This document shows, piece after piece, positions 14,871 through 22,139 of a stretch of DNA of 24,392 nucleotides. Position 1 is the stretch's first letter, and every line of letters starts with the position of its first letter. The notes below the pieces were generated by a model. The model had not been told where the DNA came from. It made no database searches and saw only the letters and a program-made list of their open reading frames with translations. Source of the DNA: JAZDCJ01 sp036311985 (GTDB lineage Bacteria; Actinomycetota; Actinomycetes; Actinomycetales; Micrococcaceae); assembly GCF_036311985.1 (NCBI RefSeq), contig NZ_JAZDCJ010000048.1; one strand, written 5' to 3'. The position numbers and the translations under genes are program-made.

Positions 14871-14877
14871 GGGGCCG

Positions 14878-15915
14878 CTAGATCCGTGCCGCGAGAGGAT
14901 CGACGCGGACGGGGGCGCCGGTGGCCAGGGACTCCTGGGCGGCGTCGGCCACGGCGGAGGCCGCCACGGCGTCCTCGGGCGGACACGGGTTCTCCCGCTC
15001 CCCCAGCACGAGCTCCACGAAGGCCGCCATCTCCTCGCTGTAGGCGGGGGCGAAGCGCTCGGCGAAGGTCTCGTGCGGCGACCCGGACGGGAAGGCGGTC
15101 CCCGGCTCGGCCGAGCGCAACGCGGCGCGCTCGTCGAGTCCGACGACGAGCGATCCCTTCGAGCCCTGGATCTCGAGGCGGACGTCGTGCCCGGCCCCGT
15201 TGTAACGCGTGGCGGTCGCGGTGGCCACGGTGCCGTCGTCGAGCGTCAGGACGGCCAGCGCCGTGTCGACGTCGCCGACGGCGCCGATGGCCGGGTCCCC
15301 GTTGTTGGAACCGCGGGCGTAGACCTCGACCACCTCGCGCCCGATGATCCAGCGGATGACGTCGAAGTCGTGGACCGAACAGTCGCGGAAGAGGCCGCCC
15401 GAGGTGGCGAGGTACTCGACCGAGGGCGGGAACATGTCCCCCGTGACGGCGCGCAGCGAGTGGATCCACCCGAGCTCGCCGGCCGCGTAGGCCCGCTTGG
15501 CCTCGAGGTAGCCGGCGTCGAAGCGCCGCTGATGGCCGATCTGGACTGTACCCCCGGCCTCGCGGATCTCCCGCAGCAACGGCAGCGACGAGGCCGTGTC
15601 TCCCGCCACGGGCTTCTCGCAGAACACCGGTACCCCGGCCGCGATGCCGGCGCGGATGAGCTCGGGGTGCGTCTGCGTCCCCGTGGCCACGACCAGGCCG
15701 TCGATCCCGCCCGCGAGGAGGGCCCCGACGTCGTCCGCGTGTCCGGCGCCGAGCCGCTCCGCCGTGGCCCGGGCGTGCTCGAGGGCGACGTCCGTGAGGA
15801 CGAGCCGTAGCCCGATCCCCCGCGCGGCGAAGCGCTCCCGCAGTCCAAGGATGTTCCGGGCATGCATGACGCCGATGCGTCCGACGCCGGCCAGTCCCAG
15901 GGTCAGTGTCCTCAT
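14878..15915 (-). CDS. iolG: Inositol 2-dehydrogenase, Gfo/Idh/MocA family, 345 aa
   Basis: NAD-dependent oxidation of myo-inositol (or a related cyclitol) to the 2-ketone, the first step of inositol catabolism. The N-terminal Rossmann fold has GVGRIG (G10, G12, G15). The catalytic lysine is K101 in CEKPVAG, and the downstream D178 and H182 in FRDCSVHDFDVIRW match the Lys-Asp-His set of the Bacillus enzyme (K97, D172, H176). The FRDCSVHDFD motif is typical of inositol dehydrogenases within this broad family. GAAAGGA precedes the ATG at 15915. It is the last gene of the minus-strand ABC transporter operon, 28 nt after the ATPase gene, which supports an inositol-type substrate. A scyllo- or D-chiro-inositol specificity cannot be excluded. 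Confidence 0.85.
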   Translation of the reverse strand: MRTLTLGLAGVGRIGVMHARNILGLRERFAARGIGLRLVLTDVALEHARATAERLGAGHADDVGALLAGGIDGLVVATGTQTHPELIRAGIAAGVPVFCEKPVAGDTASSLPLLREIREAGGTVQIGHQRRFDAGYLEAKRAYAAGELGWIHSLRAVTGDMFPPSVEYLATSGGLFRDCSVHDFDVIRWIIGREVVEVYARGSNNGDPAIGAVGDVDTALAVLTLDDGTVATATATRYNGAGHDVRLEIQGSKGSLVVGLDERAALRSAEPGTAFPSGSPHETFAERFAPAYSEEMAAFVELVLGERENPCPPEDAVAASAVADAAQESLATGAPVRVDPLAARI

Positions 15916-15943
15916 GTCGTCCTTTCGTCGTGGAATCGGCGGA

Positions 15944-16930
15944 TCAGGCCAGGTTGCGGGCGGCGTCCGGCGCGTGTTCCGACGTTTCCCGGGCCTCGGC
16001 CTTGACCTCCTCGGCCAGCTCGCTGTGGCCGCCGAGCTGTTCGAGCTCGTGGGCGAGCTCGGCCAGTTCGGCGCCGCCGGCCATCTGCGCCGTGAGCTCC
16101 TCGAGGGTGATGTCCTTCTTCTCGTAGTAGCCGATCGAGCGGCCGCGCTTGAGCAGCAGGAAGCGGTCCCCCACGGGGAAGGCGTGGTGCGGGTTGTGGG
16201 TGATGAAGATGACCCCGAGGCCGCGGTCGCGGGCCTGGAGGATGTAGCGCAGCACGACGCCGGACTGCTTCACGCCCAGGGCGGCGGTCGGCTCGTCGAG
16301 GATCAGCACCTTCGCGCCGAAGTACACGGCCCGGGCGATCGCCACGCACTGGCGCTCGCCGCCGGACAGCTGGCCGATCGGCTGCTCCACGTCGCGCAGG
16401 TCGATCCCCATCGCGGCGAGCTCGTCCTTGGTCACCTGCTTCATCTTCTCGACGTCCAGGCGCTTGAACGGGCCGAACCCCGTGGACAGCTCGGAGCCGA
16501 GGAAGAAGTTGCGCCAGATCGGCATGAGCGAGACCACGGCCAGGTCCTGGTAGACCGCCGCGATGCCCGAGTCCAGGGCCTCGCGCGGCGAGGAGAGCCG
16601 GCGCGGTTCGCCGAGGATGTTGAACGTGCCGTCGTCGTGCTGGTGCAGGCCCGCGATGATCTTGATCAGGGTGGACTTGCCGGCCCCGTTGTCGCCGAGA
16701 ACGCACGTGACGCGTCCGGCGTCGACCGCCATCGTCACGTCGCGCAGCGCGATGATGTTCCCGTACCGCTTCCCGACCCCGTCGAGCTCGAGCAGGTGCA
16801 CGGGGGTGTGGGTCAGCGGATCGGCCTGTCCGGCGAGCAGGGCCTCCTGCTCGATGCGGTCCTTGCGGGTGCCGTGGCTCATGGGGGTTCCTTCCGGGGT
16901 GTTCCGCGACGGGGTCTCGGGGGTGCTCAT
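15944..16930 (-). CDS. Sugar/inositol ABC transporter ATP-binding protein, 328 aa
   Basis: Energises uptake with the permease encoded just upstream. It has one nucleotide-binding domain (about 45-270): Walker A GDNGAGKST (79-87), Q-loop Q128, signature LSGGERQ (188-194), Walker B VLILDEP with D212 and E213, and H-loop H245 in ITHNPHH. Many carbohydrate ABC ATPases of this class (RbsA, MglA, IatA) are double-domain proteins of about 500 residues; this is the shorter single-domain FrcA-like type. The N-terminal 44 residues are polar, and residues 275-328 form an acidic, probably helical extension (ELAELAHELEQL). The ATG at 16930 overlaps the permease stop in ATGA. An ATG at codon 17 (MSHGTRK) is an alternative start. 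Confidence 0.92.
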   Translation of the reverse strand: MSTPETPSRNTPEGTPMSHGTRKDRIEQEALLAGQADPLTHTPVHLLELDGVGKRYGNIIALRDVTMAVDAGRVTCVLGDNGAGKSTLIKIIAGLHQHDDGTFNILGEPRRLSSPREALDSGIAAVYQDLAVVSLMPIWRNFFLGSELSTGFGPFKRLDVEKMKQVTKDELAAMGIDLRDVEQPIGQLSGGERQCVAIARAVYFGAKVLILDEPTAALGVKQSGVVLRYILQARDRGLGVIFITHNPHHAFPVGDRFLLLKRGRSIGYYEKKDITLEELTAQMAGGAELAELAHELEQLGGHSELAEEVKAEARETSEHAPDAARNLA

Positions 16931-17988
16931 TTGGATTCGGCCCTCTTCTTCACGGCGATGTTCACGATCGTGGCGAGCAGGAGCATCAGGCCCAGGAAGA
17001 ACTTGAACCAGTCCGGGTTCCACTCGGCGTAGACGATGCCCTTGTTGGCCATGCCGAAGATGAACGCGCCGATCGCGCCGCCGACCGCGGAACCGTAGCC
17101 GCCGGTGAGCAGGCAGCCGCCGATGACCGCGGCGATGATGTAGAGGAACTCGTTGCCGATGCCCTCGCCGGACTGGACGGTGTCGAACGCGAAGAGGTTG
17201 TGCATGCCGAGGATCCACCCGCACAGGCCCACGCCCATGAACAGGCCGATCTTGGTCCGCACGACCGGCACGCCGACCGCGCGGGCAGCGTTCGCGTCCC
17301 CGCCCACGGCGAAGATCCAGTTCCCGACCCGCGTGCGCAGCAGGATCCACGAGGCCACCGCGACGAGCCCGATCCAGAAGAACACCGTGATCTTCACGTC
17401 CACCCCGAAGATCCCGACGGAGGAGGCGAACACTGCGCGGGCCGAGGCGAAGCCGTCCATCCGCGCGATCGACGGGGTCGAGACCGAGCCGCCGATCAAG
17501 CGGGTCAGGCCCAGGTTGAGGCCGGTCAGCATCAGGAACGAGGCCAGGGTCACGATGAAGGAGGGCAGCTTGGTCTTGATCAGGATCCACCCGTTCACGA
17601 AGCCGACCGCGAGCGAGACGAGCAGGGCGACGACGACGCCGACCCAGACGTTGGTGCTGAAGTACCAGGAGAACAGCGAGGCGGCCAGCGCCGAGGAGAT
17701 CACCGCGACGCCCGTGGAGAGGTCGAACTCCCCGCCGATCATCAGCAGGGACACCCCGACCGCCATGATCCCGATCGTCGAGGCCCCGTACAGCACGGTC
17801 GCGAAGGAGGACGGCTGCAGGAAGACCGGGGCGACGACCGCGAAGAACGCGAACAGGGCCACCGCGCCCACGAGCGCGCCGATCTCCGGACGGCCCAGCA
17901 GCTTCGCCAGCGTTCCCTTCGCCGCGACCCGGTCATCGGTCGCCGGGGGTTTAGGCGTGGTCAACGTTGTAGTACTCATCTCATGCAT
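16927..17988 (-). CDS. Sugar/inositol ABC transporter permease, 353 aa
   Basis: Inner-membrane permease of the BPD_transp_2 family (RbsC/FrcC-like) with about ten hydrophobic segments from residue 35 on. Recognisable blocks are LMIGGEFDLSTGVAVISSA, KLPSFIVTLASFLMLTG, VGNWIFAVGGDANAARAVG (the EAA-like loop that contacts the ATPase) and AAVIGGCLLTGGYGSAVGG. The start is uncertain: GTG 17991, ATG 17988 and ATG 17979 are all in frame, with a loose GAGAGAAAG just upstream. The first 30 residues are polar and poorly conserved, so the choice has little effect. It is separated from the binding-protein gene by a perfect 14-bp hairpin and overlaps the ATPase gene by 4 nt. Confidence 0.92.
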   Translation of the reverse strand: MHEMSTTTLTTPKPPATDDRVAAKGTLAKLLGRPEIGALVGAVALFAFFAVVAPVFLQPSSFATVLYGASTIGIMAVGVSLLMIGGEFDLSTGVAVISSALAASLFSWYFSTNVWVGVVVALLVSLAVGFVNGWILIKTKLPSFIVTLASFLMLTGLNLGLTRLIGGSVSTPSIARMDGFASARAVFASSVGIFGVDVKITVFFWIGLVAVASWILLRTRVGNWIFAVGGDANAARAVGVPVVRTKIGLFMGVGLCGWILGMHNLFAFDTVQSGEGIGNEFLYIIAAVIGGCLLTGGYGSAVGGAIGAFIFGMANKGIVYAEWNPDWFKFFLGLMLLLATIVNIAVKKRAESK

Positions 17989-18001
17989 CACTTTCTCTCG
18001 A

Positions 18002-18032
18002 CCGGGGGCGGCGGCGCGGCCGCCGCCCCCGG
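18002..18032 (-). terminator. Perfect 14-bp intercistronic hairpin in the ABC operon
   Basis: CCGGGGGCGGCGGC and its exact complement flank a 3-base loop in the 60-nt gap between the binding-protein stop (18052) and the permease start. It is probably a partial terminator or an mRNA 3'-end stabiliser that gives more binding protein than membrane components, a common arrangement in binding-protein ABC operons. Confidence 0.7.
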
Positions 18033-18051
18033 GGACCCGGAAGGCCTCGGA

Positions 18052-19050
18052 CTAACGAATGCCCTCGGCGGCGAACTCCAGCACGGCGTCGGCGTTCTCC
18101 GCGTCGATGATGGTGGGGCCCGTCAGGACGGGCTGCCCTCCACCGATCTGGAAGCCGCCGCGGTGGGCCTGCCAGATGGCGTCGACCGCCCCGTAGCCCT
18201 GGAGCCACGGCTGCTGGTCGACCGTGAAGATGACCTCGCCGTCGACGATCTTCTGCGCGAGCTCGGGGTTCATGTCGAAGGAGGCGACCTTGATCTCGCT
18301 GCCCGCGGTCTCGGCGGACTTCAGGATGGTCAGGGTGATCGGCGCGCCGAGGCCGATGATGACGTCGGCGTCCCGCGTGGACTGCAGCTTGGCCGTCACG
18401 GTGGATTCGACCTGCGTCATGTCCGTGCCCTGCACGTAGAGGATCTCGGTGCCGGGGACCTTGGCCTTGACGCCGGCGCAGCGGTTCTCGAGGCCGACGT
18501 GGCCCTGGGCCTGGATGACGCAGATCGGGTGGTCGTAGCCGTCCTCCGCGAGCCGCTCGCCCACGGCCTCGCCGGCCAGCTTCTCGTCGGAGCCGAAGTG
18601 CGTGAACGCGCCGAGCTCCTTGAAACGGTCCTCGCCGGCGTTCAGGCTGACGATCGGGATGCCGGCGTCGGCGGCCTTCTTGAGGGCCGAGGCCATGGCG
18701 TCGGGCTTCGCGAGCGTCACGGCGATGCCGTCGACGCCCTGGTCCACGGCCTGCTCGATGAGCTGGGCCTGGCGTCCGCCGTCCTCGTCGTTGAGGTACT
18801 GCAGGGAGACGTTGTCCTTGGACGCGGCCTCCTCCGCGCCCTTGCGCAGGATGTCCCAGAAGGTGTCTCCCGCCGGGGCGTGGGTGATGAGGGCGATTTT
18901 CAGCTCGGGCGTGGTGACGGCGTTGCCGCCCCCGCCGGCCGCCTCGGCGGCGGGGGCGCGGCCGCCCTCGCTCGAGCAGGCGGCGAGTCCCAGGAGCGGG
19001 ACGACCAGGGCGGCGGCGGCGATCTTCCGCCAGGAATGCTTCGACGACAC
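18052..19050 (-). CDS. Sugar/inositol ABC transporter substrate-binding lipoprotein, 332 aa
   Basis: Extracellular binding protein of the Peripla_BP_4 class (ribose/inositol-type). The N-terminus is a lipoprotein signal: a basic start, the hydrophobic AAAALVVPLLGL, then the lipobox LAAC with C25 as the lipid-modified residue. A Gly/Ala-rich linker follows to about residue 45. The mature part has the two-lobe pattern: LKIALITHAPAGDTFWDILRKG at the first lobe, VDGIAVTLAKPDAM, GIPIVSLNAGEDRF, VASFDMNPELAQKI and FTVDQQPWLQGYGAVDAIW. The start is GTG at 19050 with AAGGAG about 7 nt upstream. It is the first gene of the minus-strand operon ending with iolG, which makes inositol or a related cyclitol the most likely ligand (inference). 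The divergent GntR gene lies 270 nt away. Confidence 0.93.
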   Translation of the reverse strand: MSSKHSWRKIAAAALVVPLLGLAACSSEGGRAPAAEAAGGGGNAVTTPELKIALITHAPAGDTFWDILRKGAEEAASKDNVSLQYLNDEDGGRQAQLIEQAVDQGVDGIAVTLAKPDAMASALKKAADAGIPIVSLNAGEDRFKELGAFTHFGSDEKLAGEAVGERLAEDGYDHPICVIQAQGHVGLENRCAGVKAKVPGTEILYVQGTDMTQVESTVTAKLQSTRDADVIIGLGAPITLTILKSAETAGSEIKVASFDMNPELAQKIVDGEVIFTVDQQPWLQGYGAVDAIWQAHRGGFQIGGGQPVLTGPTIIDAENADAVLEFAAEGIR

Positions 19051-19136
19051 GGGAATCTCCTTCGGTTCACGTCCGGGCCGCTGGACGCGGTCCCGGGGTT
19101 GGGCCCCGCCCCACGCGGCGCCCCTCCTGACTAGAA

Positions 19137-19165
19137 ATCATGGTGACCGCCATCACAGATGTCAA
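19137..19165 (-). promoter_or_regulatory. Promoter of the ABC transporter-iolG operon
   Basis: Read on the minus strand, TTGACA (19165-19160) and CATGAT (19142-19137) are separated by 17 nt, giving a perfect -35 and a fair -10. The predicted start near 19130 leaves an 80-nt leader before the GTG at 19050. No convincing promoter is seen for the divergent GntR gene in the remaining 19183-19320 stretch. Confidence 0.6.
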
Positions 19166-19168
19166 TAG

Positions 19169-19182
19169 TATGTCAGGACATA
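19169..19182. promoter_or_regulatory. Candidate GntR operator TATGTC-AG-GACATA
   Basis: A perfect 6-bp inverted repeat with a 2-bp centre, 3 bp upstream of the -35 of the ABC operon. Further half-sites are ATGTC at 19159-19163, one helical turn away, and TGTC-N10-GACA at 19277-19294, nearer the GntR start. The symmetry and TGTC/GACA halves are of the type bound by HutC-class GntR regulators, one of which is encoded 140 nt away. Confidence 0.55.
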
Positions 19183-19320
19183 TTTACATCCTTTCCAAGA
19201 TGCGCCTACGCTGGGGGCACGCCCTCGCCGGACCCGCCACGGGATCCCGGGATGAGGTACGGTCGGGGCGTATCTTTGTCTTATCAATTTGACATCCTGA
19301 GGTAGGGCGGAGGAGTTTCC

Positions 19321-20061
19321 ATGACCACCGGGTTGAACATCCCCATCGACCGCTCGTCCCCCGTTCCGCTGTACCACCAGATCGTGCAGGGGATCGAGGC
19401 GGCGATCCACGACGGGACGCTTGAGCACGGCAGCCGGCTCGCGAACGAGATCGAGCTCGCCCAGCAGCTGAACCTGTCCCGGCCCACGATGCGCAAGGCC
19501 ATGGACGAGCTCGTGCGCTCCGGCCTGCTCGTCCGCAAGCGCGGCGTCGGCACGCAGGTCGTGGCCAGCCAGGTCCGCCGCCACCTCGAGCTGACGAGCC
19601 TCAACGACGACCTCGAGCGGGCGGGCAAGACCCCGAGCACCGAGGTCCTCCGCTTCGCGCACTCCCCGGCCGACGAGCGCGTCCAGGAGCTGCTCCAGCT
19701 GCCCCCCGGCGTCGGCGTGTACCACTTCACGCGCTTGCGGCGCGTCGACGGCGCCCCCCTGGCTGTGATGGAGAACTGGGTGCGCGACGACGTCGCCCAG
19801 ATGACCGAGGCCGAGCTGTCCCGCGAGGGCCTGTACCGCCTCCTGCGCCAAGCGGGCGTGAACTTCCGGCTCGCCAACCAGCGCATCGGCGCGGTCTCCG
19901 CGGGCGAGGAGCAGGCCCGGCGGCTCGAGGTCGCCCCGGGGGCGGCCCTCGTCACGATGGAGCGCACGGCCATGGACGACGCCGGCCGCGCCGTCGAGAC
20001 CGGTTCCCACGTCTACCGCGCCGACTCCTACAGCTTCGAAATGACCCTCGTGCAGCGCTGA
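19321..20061 (+). CDS. GntR-family (HutC subfamily) transcription regulator, 246 aa
   Basis: Ligand-responsive regulator, probably of inositol genes. The winged helix-turn-helix covers about residues 12-80 (PVPLYHQIVQGIEAAIHDG, LANEIELAQQLNLSRPTMRKAMDELVRSGLL), with the wing RKRGVGTQV. The C-terminal UTRA effector domain covers about 95-243 (GVGVYHFTRLRRVDGAPLAVMENWV, LEVAPGAALVTMERTAMDDAGRAVE, YRADSYSFEMTL). The ATG at 19321 follows a strong GGAGGAG at 5 nt. It is divergent from the ABC-iolG operon and followed by iolB after 27 nt. It is therefore the natural local regulator of both, with the inverted repeat at 19169 as candidate site. This differs from the DeoR-type IolR of Bacillus; GntR-type inositol regulators are known in actinomycetes. 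Confidence 0.9.
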   Translation: MTTGLNIPIDRSSPVPLYHQIVQGIEAAIHDGTLEHGSRLANEIELAQQLNLSRPTMRKAMDELVRSGLLVRKRGVGTQVVASQVRRHLELTSLNDDLERAGKTPSTEVLRFAHSPADERVQELLQLPPGVGVYHFTRLRRVDGAPLAVMENWVRDDVAQMTEAELSREGLYRLLRQAGVNFRLANQRIGAVSAGEEQARRLEVAPGAALVTMERTAMDDAGRAVETGSHVYRADSYSFEMTLVQR

Positions 20062-20088
20062 CGCGCCGCCACCGATCGAAAGGCCCCC

Positions 20089-20985
20089 ATGAGCGACTGG
20101 GTGTTCCCCGCAGGTTCCGCCGCCGACGGCCCGTGGGCCGTGTCCCTCGGTGCGCACGACAGCGCGAGGGCCGTCGCCGGCTGGCGCCACACCGGGCTCA
20201 AGGTGGCCCACCTGGCCCCGGGCGGCAGCGTCGGGCTCGAGGCCGCTGCGGAGGAGCGCATCGTCGTTCCGCTCGAAGGCTCGTTCACCGTGGAAGCGGG
20301 CGGTGCGCGGTACGAGCTCGCGGGGCGCGGTTCCGTCTTCGACGGCCCCTCCGACGTCCTCTACACGGGAACCGGGACCGCGCTCACTCTCTCGTCCGAG
20401 GCCGGTGGCCGCGTCGCGATCGCCCTGGCGCCGGCGCGCGAGGAGTACCCGGCCCGCCTCGTCACGGCGGCCGAGACGCCCGTCGAGCTCCGGGGCGCCG
20501 GGAACTGCTCCCGCCAGGTCCACAACTTCGGCACGCCGGCCGCCCTCGAGGCGGACCGGTTCATCGTCTGCGAAGTGATCACCCCGGCCGGCAACTGGTC
20601 CTCCTATCCCCCGCACAAGCACGACGAGGAGAAGGACGGCGAGACGAACCTCGAGGAGATCTACTACTTCGAGACCCGCACCGCGAGCGGCTCCGGCGCG
20701 CCGGCGGAGGCAGACGCCGTCGGCTACGCCCGCGTCTACGCCTCCGACGAGCGCCCGATCGACGTGGCCGCGGAGGTCCGCACGGGCGACGTCGTCCTGG
20801 TCCCCTACGGCTGGCACGGCCCCGCGATGGCGGCCCCGGGCTACGACCTCTACTACCTCAATGTGATGGCCGGTCCCGGGCGGGTCCGCGAGTGGCTCAT
20901 CAGCGACGATCCGCACCACGGCTGGGTGCGCTCCACGTGGGACGCCCAGGAGGTCGACCCGCGCCTTCCCTTCACCGCCCCGTAG
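20089..20985 (+). CDS. iolB: 5-deoxy-glucuronate isomerase, 298 aa
   Basis: Converts 5-deoxy-D-glucuronate to 2-deoxy-5-keto-D-gluconate in myo-inositol catabolism. It is a bicupin protein. The second cupin carries the metal ligands H176 and H178 in YPPHKHDEE, E190 in NLEEIYYF, and H243 in PYGWHGP. The YPPHKHD block and the closing YLNVMAGPGREW-like segment (residues about 263-275) identify IolB. The length is normal. It has GAAAGG before the ATG and lies 27 nt after the GntR gene, so the two are probably co-transcribed. The last 14 nt overlap the convergent LacI gene. The enzymes on either side of it in the pathway (IolD before, IolC after) are not in the window. Confidence 0.93.
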   Translation: MSDWVFPAGSAADGPWAVSLGAHDSARAVAGWRHTGLKVAHLAPGGSVGLEAAAEERIVVPLEGSFTVEAGGARYELAGRGSVFDGPSDVLYTGTGTALTLSSEAGGRVAIALAPAREEYPARLVTAAETPVELRGAGNCSRQVHNFGTPAALEADRFIVCEVITPAGNWSSYPPHKHDEEKDGETNLEEIYYFETRTASGSGAPAEADAVGYARVYASDERPIDVAAEVRTGDVVLVPYGWHGPAMAAPGYDLYYLNVMAGPGRVREWLISDDPHHGWVRSTWDAQEVDPRLPFTAP

Positions 20986-21973
20986 GCGCCGGCCCCGTGG
21001 AGCCGCGCGGCACGATGCGCGGCGCGGCCTGCGGCGGGGCGGAGGGGGAACCGCCGTCGAGCCACTCGAGGAGCACCGCGCCGACGTCGGATCCGACGAC
21101 GACGCCGCGGTAGTCGACGCTGCTGAGGTCCAGCAGGTGGGACCCGGCCAGGGGCGAGTCGTCGTAGCCCATGAGCGAGACGTCCTCGGGAATCCTCCGC
21201 CCGGCCCCGCGCAGGGCCGCGGCCGCGCCGAGCGCCATCGTGTCGTTCGCGGCGAGCACGGCCGTCACCTCGGGCGCGTCGCCCAGGAGTTCGACGGCGG
21301 ACGCGTAGCCGTCGGGTTCGAGCGTCCCCTCGGCCGCGCGGACGGTGAGCGACGCCCCGGGGTGCGCCTCGACGGCGGCGCGGAAGGCCTCGGCGCGGAC
21401 CCGGGCCGCCTCGCCGGGCCCGGTCAGGTGGCCGAGGCGGAGGTGGCCGAGGCCGAGCAGGTGCCGGGCGGCCATCTCGGCGCCGAGCGCGTCGTCGCCG
21501 GCGACGACGACGGCGCCCGGGTGGCGGACGGCGCGGTTGCCCGCGACGACGACGGGGATCCCCAGGTCGCGCGAGGAATCGGGCAGGGCCTCGGCGGCGA
21601 TGACGAGCCCGTCGACGTCGAGGGAGAGGAAACCCTCGAGGCTCGCCCGGACATCCGGACCACCCGAGGCGATGTCGCCGAGCAGGACCTTGTAGCCGCG
21701 GGGTTCGACGGCGGCGCGGAGCCCCTTGAGCAGCTCGACGAACCACAGGTTCGTGTAGTCGTCGACGAGGACCCCGATGGTCCGGCTGCGGTTGGCCGCG
21801 AGCGTCGTGGCGGCCCGGCTGGGCCGGTATCCGAGCGTGGCGATGGCCCGCCGCACGGCGTCGCGCTTGGCCGCGGAGACCTTGTCCGAGCCCTGCAGGA
21901 CGAGCGAGACAAGGGACTTGGAGACGCCCGCTTCGCGGGCCACGTCGTAGATCGTCGGGCGTTTGGCCGCCAC
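20972..21973 (-). CDS. LacI-family transcription regulator, 333 aa
   Basis: Repressor-type regulator with an N-terminal LacI helix-turn-helix (residues 6-28: PTIYDVAREAGVSKSLVSLV), hinge helix (about 50-60, RAATTLAANRS) and a periplasmic-binding-protein-like effector domain (SRTIGVLVDDYTNLWFVELL, IPVVVAGNRAV, VLAANDTMALGAAAAL, VSLMGYDDSPLA). The start is GTG at 21973, preceded by a GGGGGAG site on the minus strand. It diverges from the dehydrogenase-isomerase operon at 22140, whose leader has a LacI-type palindrome at 22078-22089, so that operon is the probable target. The effector is unknown; a sugar or cyclitol is likely. Its last 14 nt overlap the end of iolB on the other strand. Confidence 0.93.
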   Translation of the reverse strand: MAAKRPTIYDVAREAGVSKSLVSLVLQGSDKVSAAKRDAVRRAIATLGYRPSRAATTLAANRSRTIGVLVDDYTNLWFVELLKGLRAAVEPRGYKVLLGDIASGGPDVRASLEGFLSLDVDGLVIAAEALPDSSRDLGIPVVVAGNRAVRHPGAVVVAGDDALGAEMAARHLLGLGHLRLGHLTGPGEAARVRAEAFRAAVEAHPGASLTVRAAEGTLEPDGYASAVELLGDAPEVTAVLAANDTMALGAAAALRGAGRRIPEDVSLMGYDDSPLAGSHLLDLSSVDYRGVVVGSDVGAVLLEWLDGGSPSAPPQAAPRIVPRGSTGPAPTGR

Positions 21974-22044
21974 CGCTCCCCCTGGGAAAAGGCCGTCCGC
22001 CCGGCCGCTCCGGGCGCTCGGATGACCACACTACCCGAGAGGTA

Positions 22045-22089
22045 TTGACAGGACATACTCTCAAATGGAGAATTCAATGGAGCGCTCCA
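22045..22089 (+). promoter_or_regulatory. Promoter and LacI-type operator of the dehydrogenase-isomerase operon
   Basis: TTGACA (22045-22050) and GAGAAT (22068-22073) are 17 nt apart. The perfect 12-bp palindrome TGGAGCGCTCCA (22078-22089), with the central CG typical of LacI-family sites, covers the predicted transcription start. It is close to the TGGGAGCGCTCCCA box bound by the Streptomyces regulator CebR. A regulator bound here would repress. Confidence 0.7.
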
Positions 22090-22139
22090 AATGTGACGCC
22101 ACCCACCACCATCCCACCCTCCAGACGAAGAGGTACGAC

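Noticed and set aside
16931..17590. Upstream in-frame extension of the ABC ATPase into the permease gene
   Set aside because: The extension is a shadow of the permease. The ATGA overlap gives a natural start at 16930.
19289..19317. TTGACA on the plus strand just before the GntR gene as its promoter
   Set aside because: A -10 at 17 nt would fall on the ribosome binding site (19309-19315), leaving no room for a leader, and the hexamer there (GGAGTT) does not fit.
22065..22139. Earlier ATG start adding 25 residues to the dehydrogenase
   Set aside because: It lies before the predicted transcription start, overlaps promoter and operator, and has no ribosome site; the ATG at 22140 has GAAGAGG at 6 nt.
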